NCBI GenBank assembly: GCA_900544825.1
Contig: UQWP01000109.1
Span: 1-6,203 of the forward strand
Source of the DNA: an uncultured Prevotella sp.
GTDB lineage: Bacteria; Bacteroidota; Bacteroidia; Bacteroidales; Bacteroidaceae
Direction of reading: 5' to 3'
Length of the DNA: 6,203 nt
This document shows positions 6,176 to 6,203 of the stretch, one piece after another. The position numbers were made by a program, and so were the translations under genes. The notes beneath the pieces were generated by a model. It saw only the letters and a list, made by a program, of their open reading frames with translations, searched no databases and was not told the DNA's origin. How positions within the stretch are numbered: position 1 is the first letter of the stretch; each line of letters opens with the position of its first letter.

Positions 6176-6203
6176 TTAACTCACTTGTTTGAGAGTTTTG
6201 GTT
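6150..6203. other. Possible junction truncating mod, mobile-element end or rearrangement
   Basis: From about 6150 to the window end the Mod frame loses obvious similarity and meets TAA at 6176-6178. The plus strand reads CTAGGGTGTCCAGTTCTATG from 6148, which could be a mobile-element terminus, and a short imperfect hairpin (AACTCA, loop, TGAGAGTT, 6178-6197) follows. On the minus strand another frame is open from 6203 through NQNSQTSELILEHRTGHPSYF to a stop near 6140, so a foreign gene tail or a frameshifted mod is also possible. No target duplication or second inverted repeat can be seen because the window ends. I do not recognise the element. Confidence 0.3.

Noticed and set aside
1..6203. 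tRNA, rRNA or CRISPR array
   Set aside because: No cloverleaf with a T-loop, no rRNA-like sequence and no regularly spaced repeats were seen on either strand.

Overview
The window looks like a piece of a Bacteroidota chromosome, most likely Prevotella/Segatella-like. This rests on moderate GC in the long genes, several starts without a Shine-Dalgarno sequence, and a possible promoter resembling the Bacteroides TTTG/TAnnTTTG pattern. The assignment is inferred; there is no rRNA or other marker gene. Every gene supported with confidence lies on the minus strand, so biological order runs from the right end to the left. The only plus-strand signals are a possible gene tail at bases 2-58 and the terminator hairpin at 65-109.

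Right half (about 1577-6175): a type III restriction-modification operon in the order mod, res, small coiled-coil gene. Res is full length (1030 residues), with an SF2 helicase core (METGTGKT, IIDEPQ, SATH, QEVGRGMRL) and a C-terminal PD-ExK nuclease (PDW...ETK). Mod is only a C-terminal part: it keeps the AdoMet-binding FSGSG motif but lacks the catalytic DPPY region. Its frame hits a stop at 6176-6178, near an apparent sequence junction around 6150. The central part of mod is much more AT-rich than its 3' end and than res, which suggests mosaic ancestry. The mod-res gap is 4 nt and the res-coiled-coil gap is 8 nt, so the three are probably co-transcribed. A good intrinsic terminator at 1526-1568 closes the unit. 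With Mod broken, the system is probably inactive unless an intact mod lies beyond the window.

Middle (971-1525): a separate unit encoding a 144-residue protein with an XRE-like helix-turn-helix pattern. A long dyad (1461-1486) sits 3 bp upstream of a candidate -33 element, which makes it a candidate operator.

Left part (108-970): a 211-nt gene-free stretch with local hairpins leads to two small overlapping genes. One is an unlisted 53-codon gene (598-759). The other is a 168-residue protein with a very acidic tract (108-614). Both have good Shine-Dalgarno sequences, and their products share an N-x-N-x-Y-D-x-S-x-F-V motif. Neither family is recognised. At the far left, the strong GC-rich hairpin with a T-run overlaps the stop codon of the 168-residue gene and probably ends a plus-strand gene whose tail enters the window.
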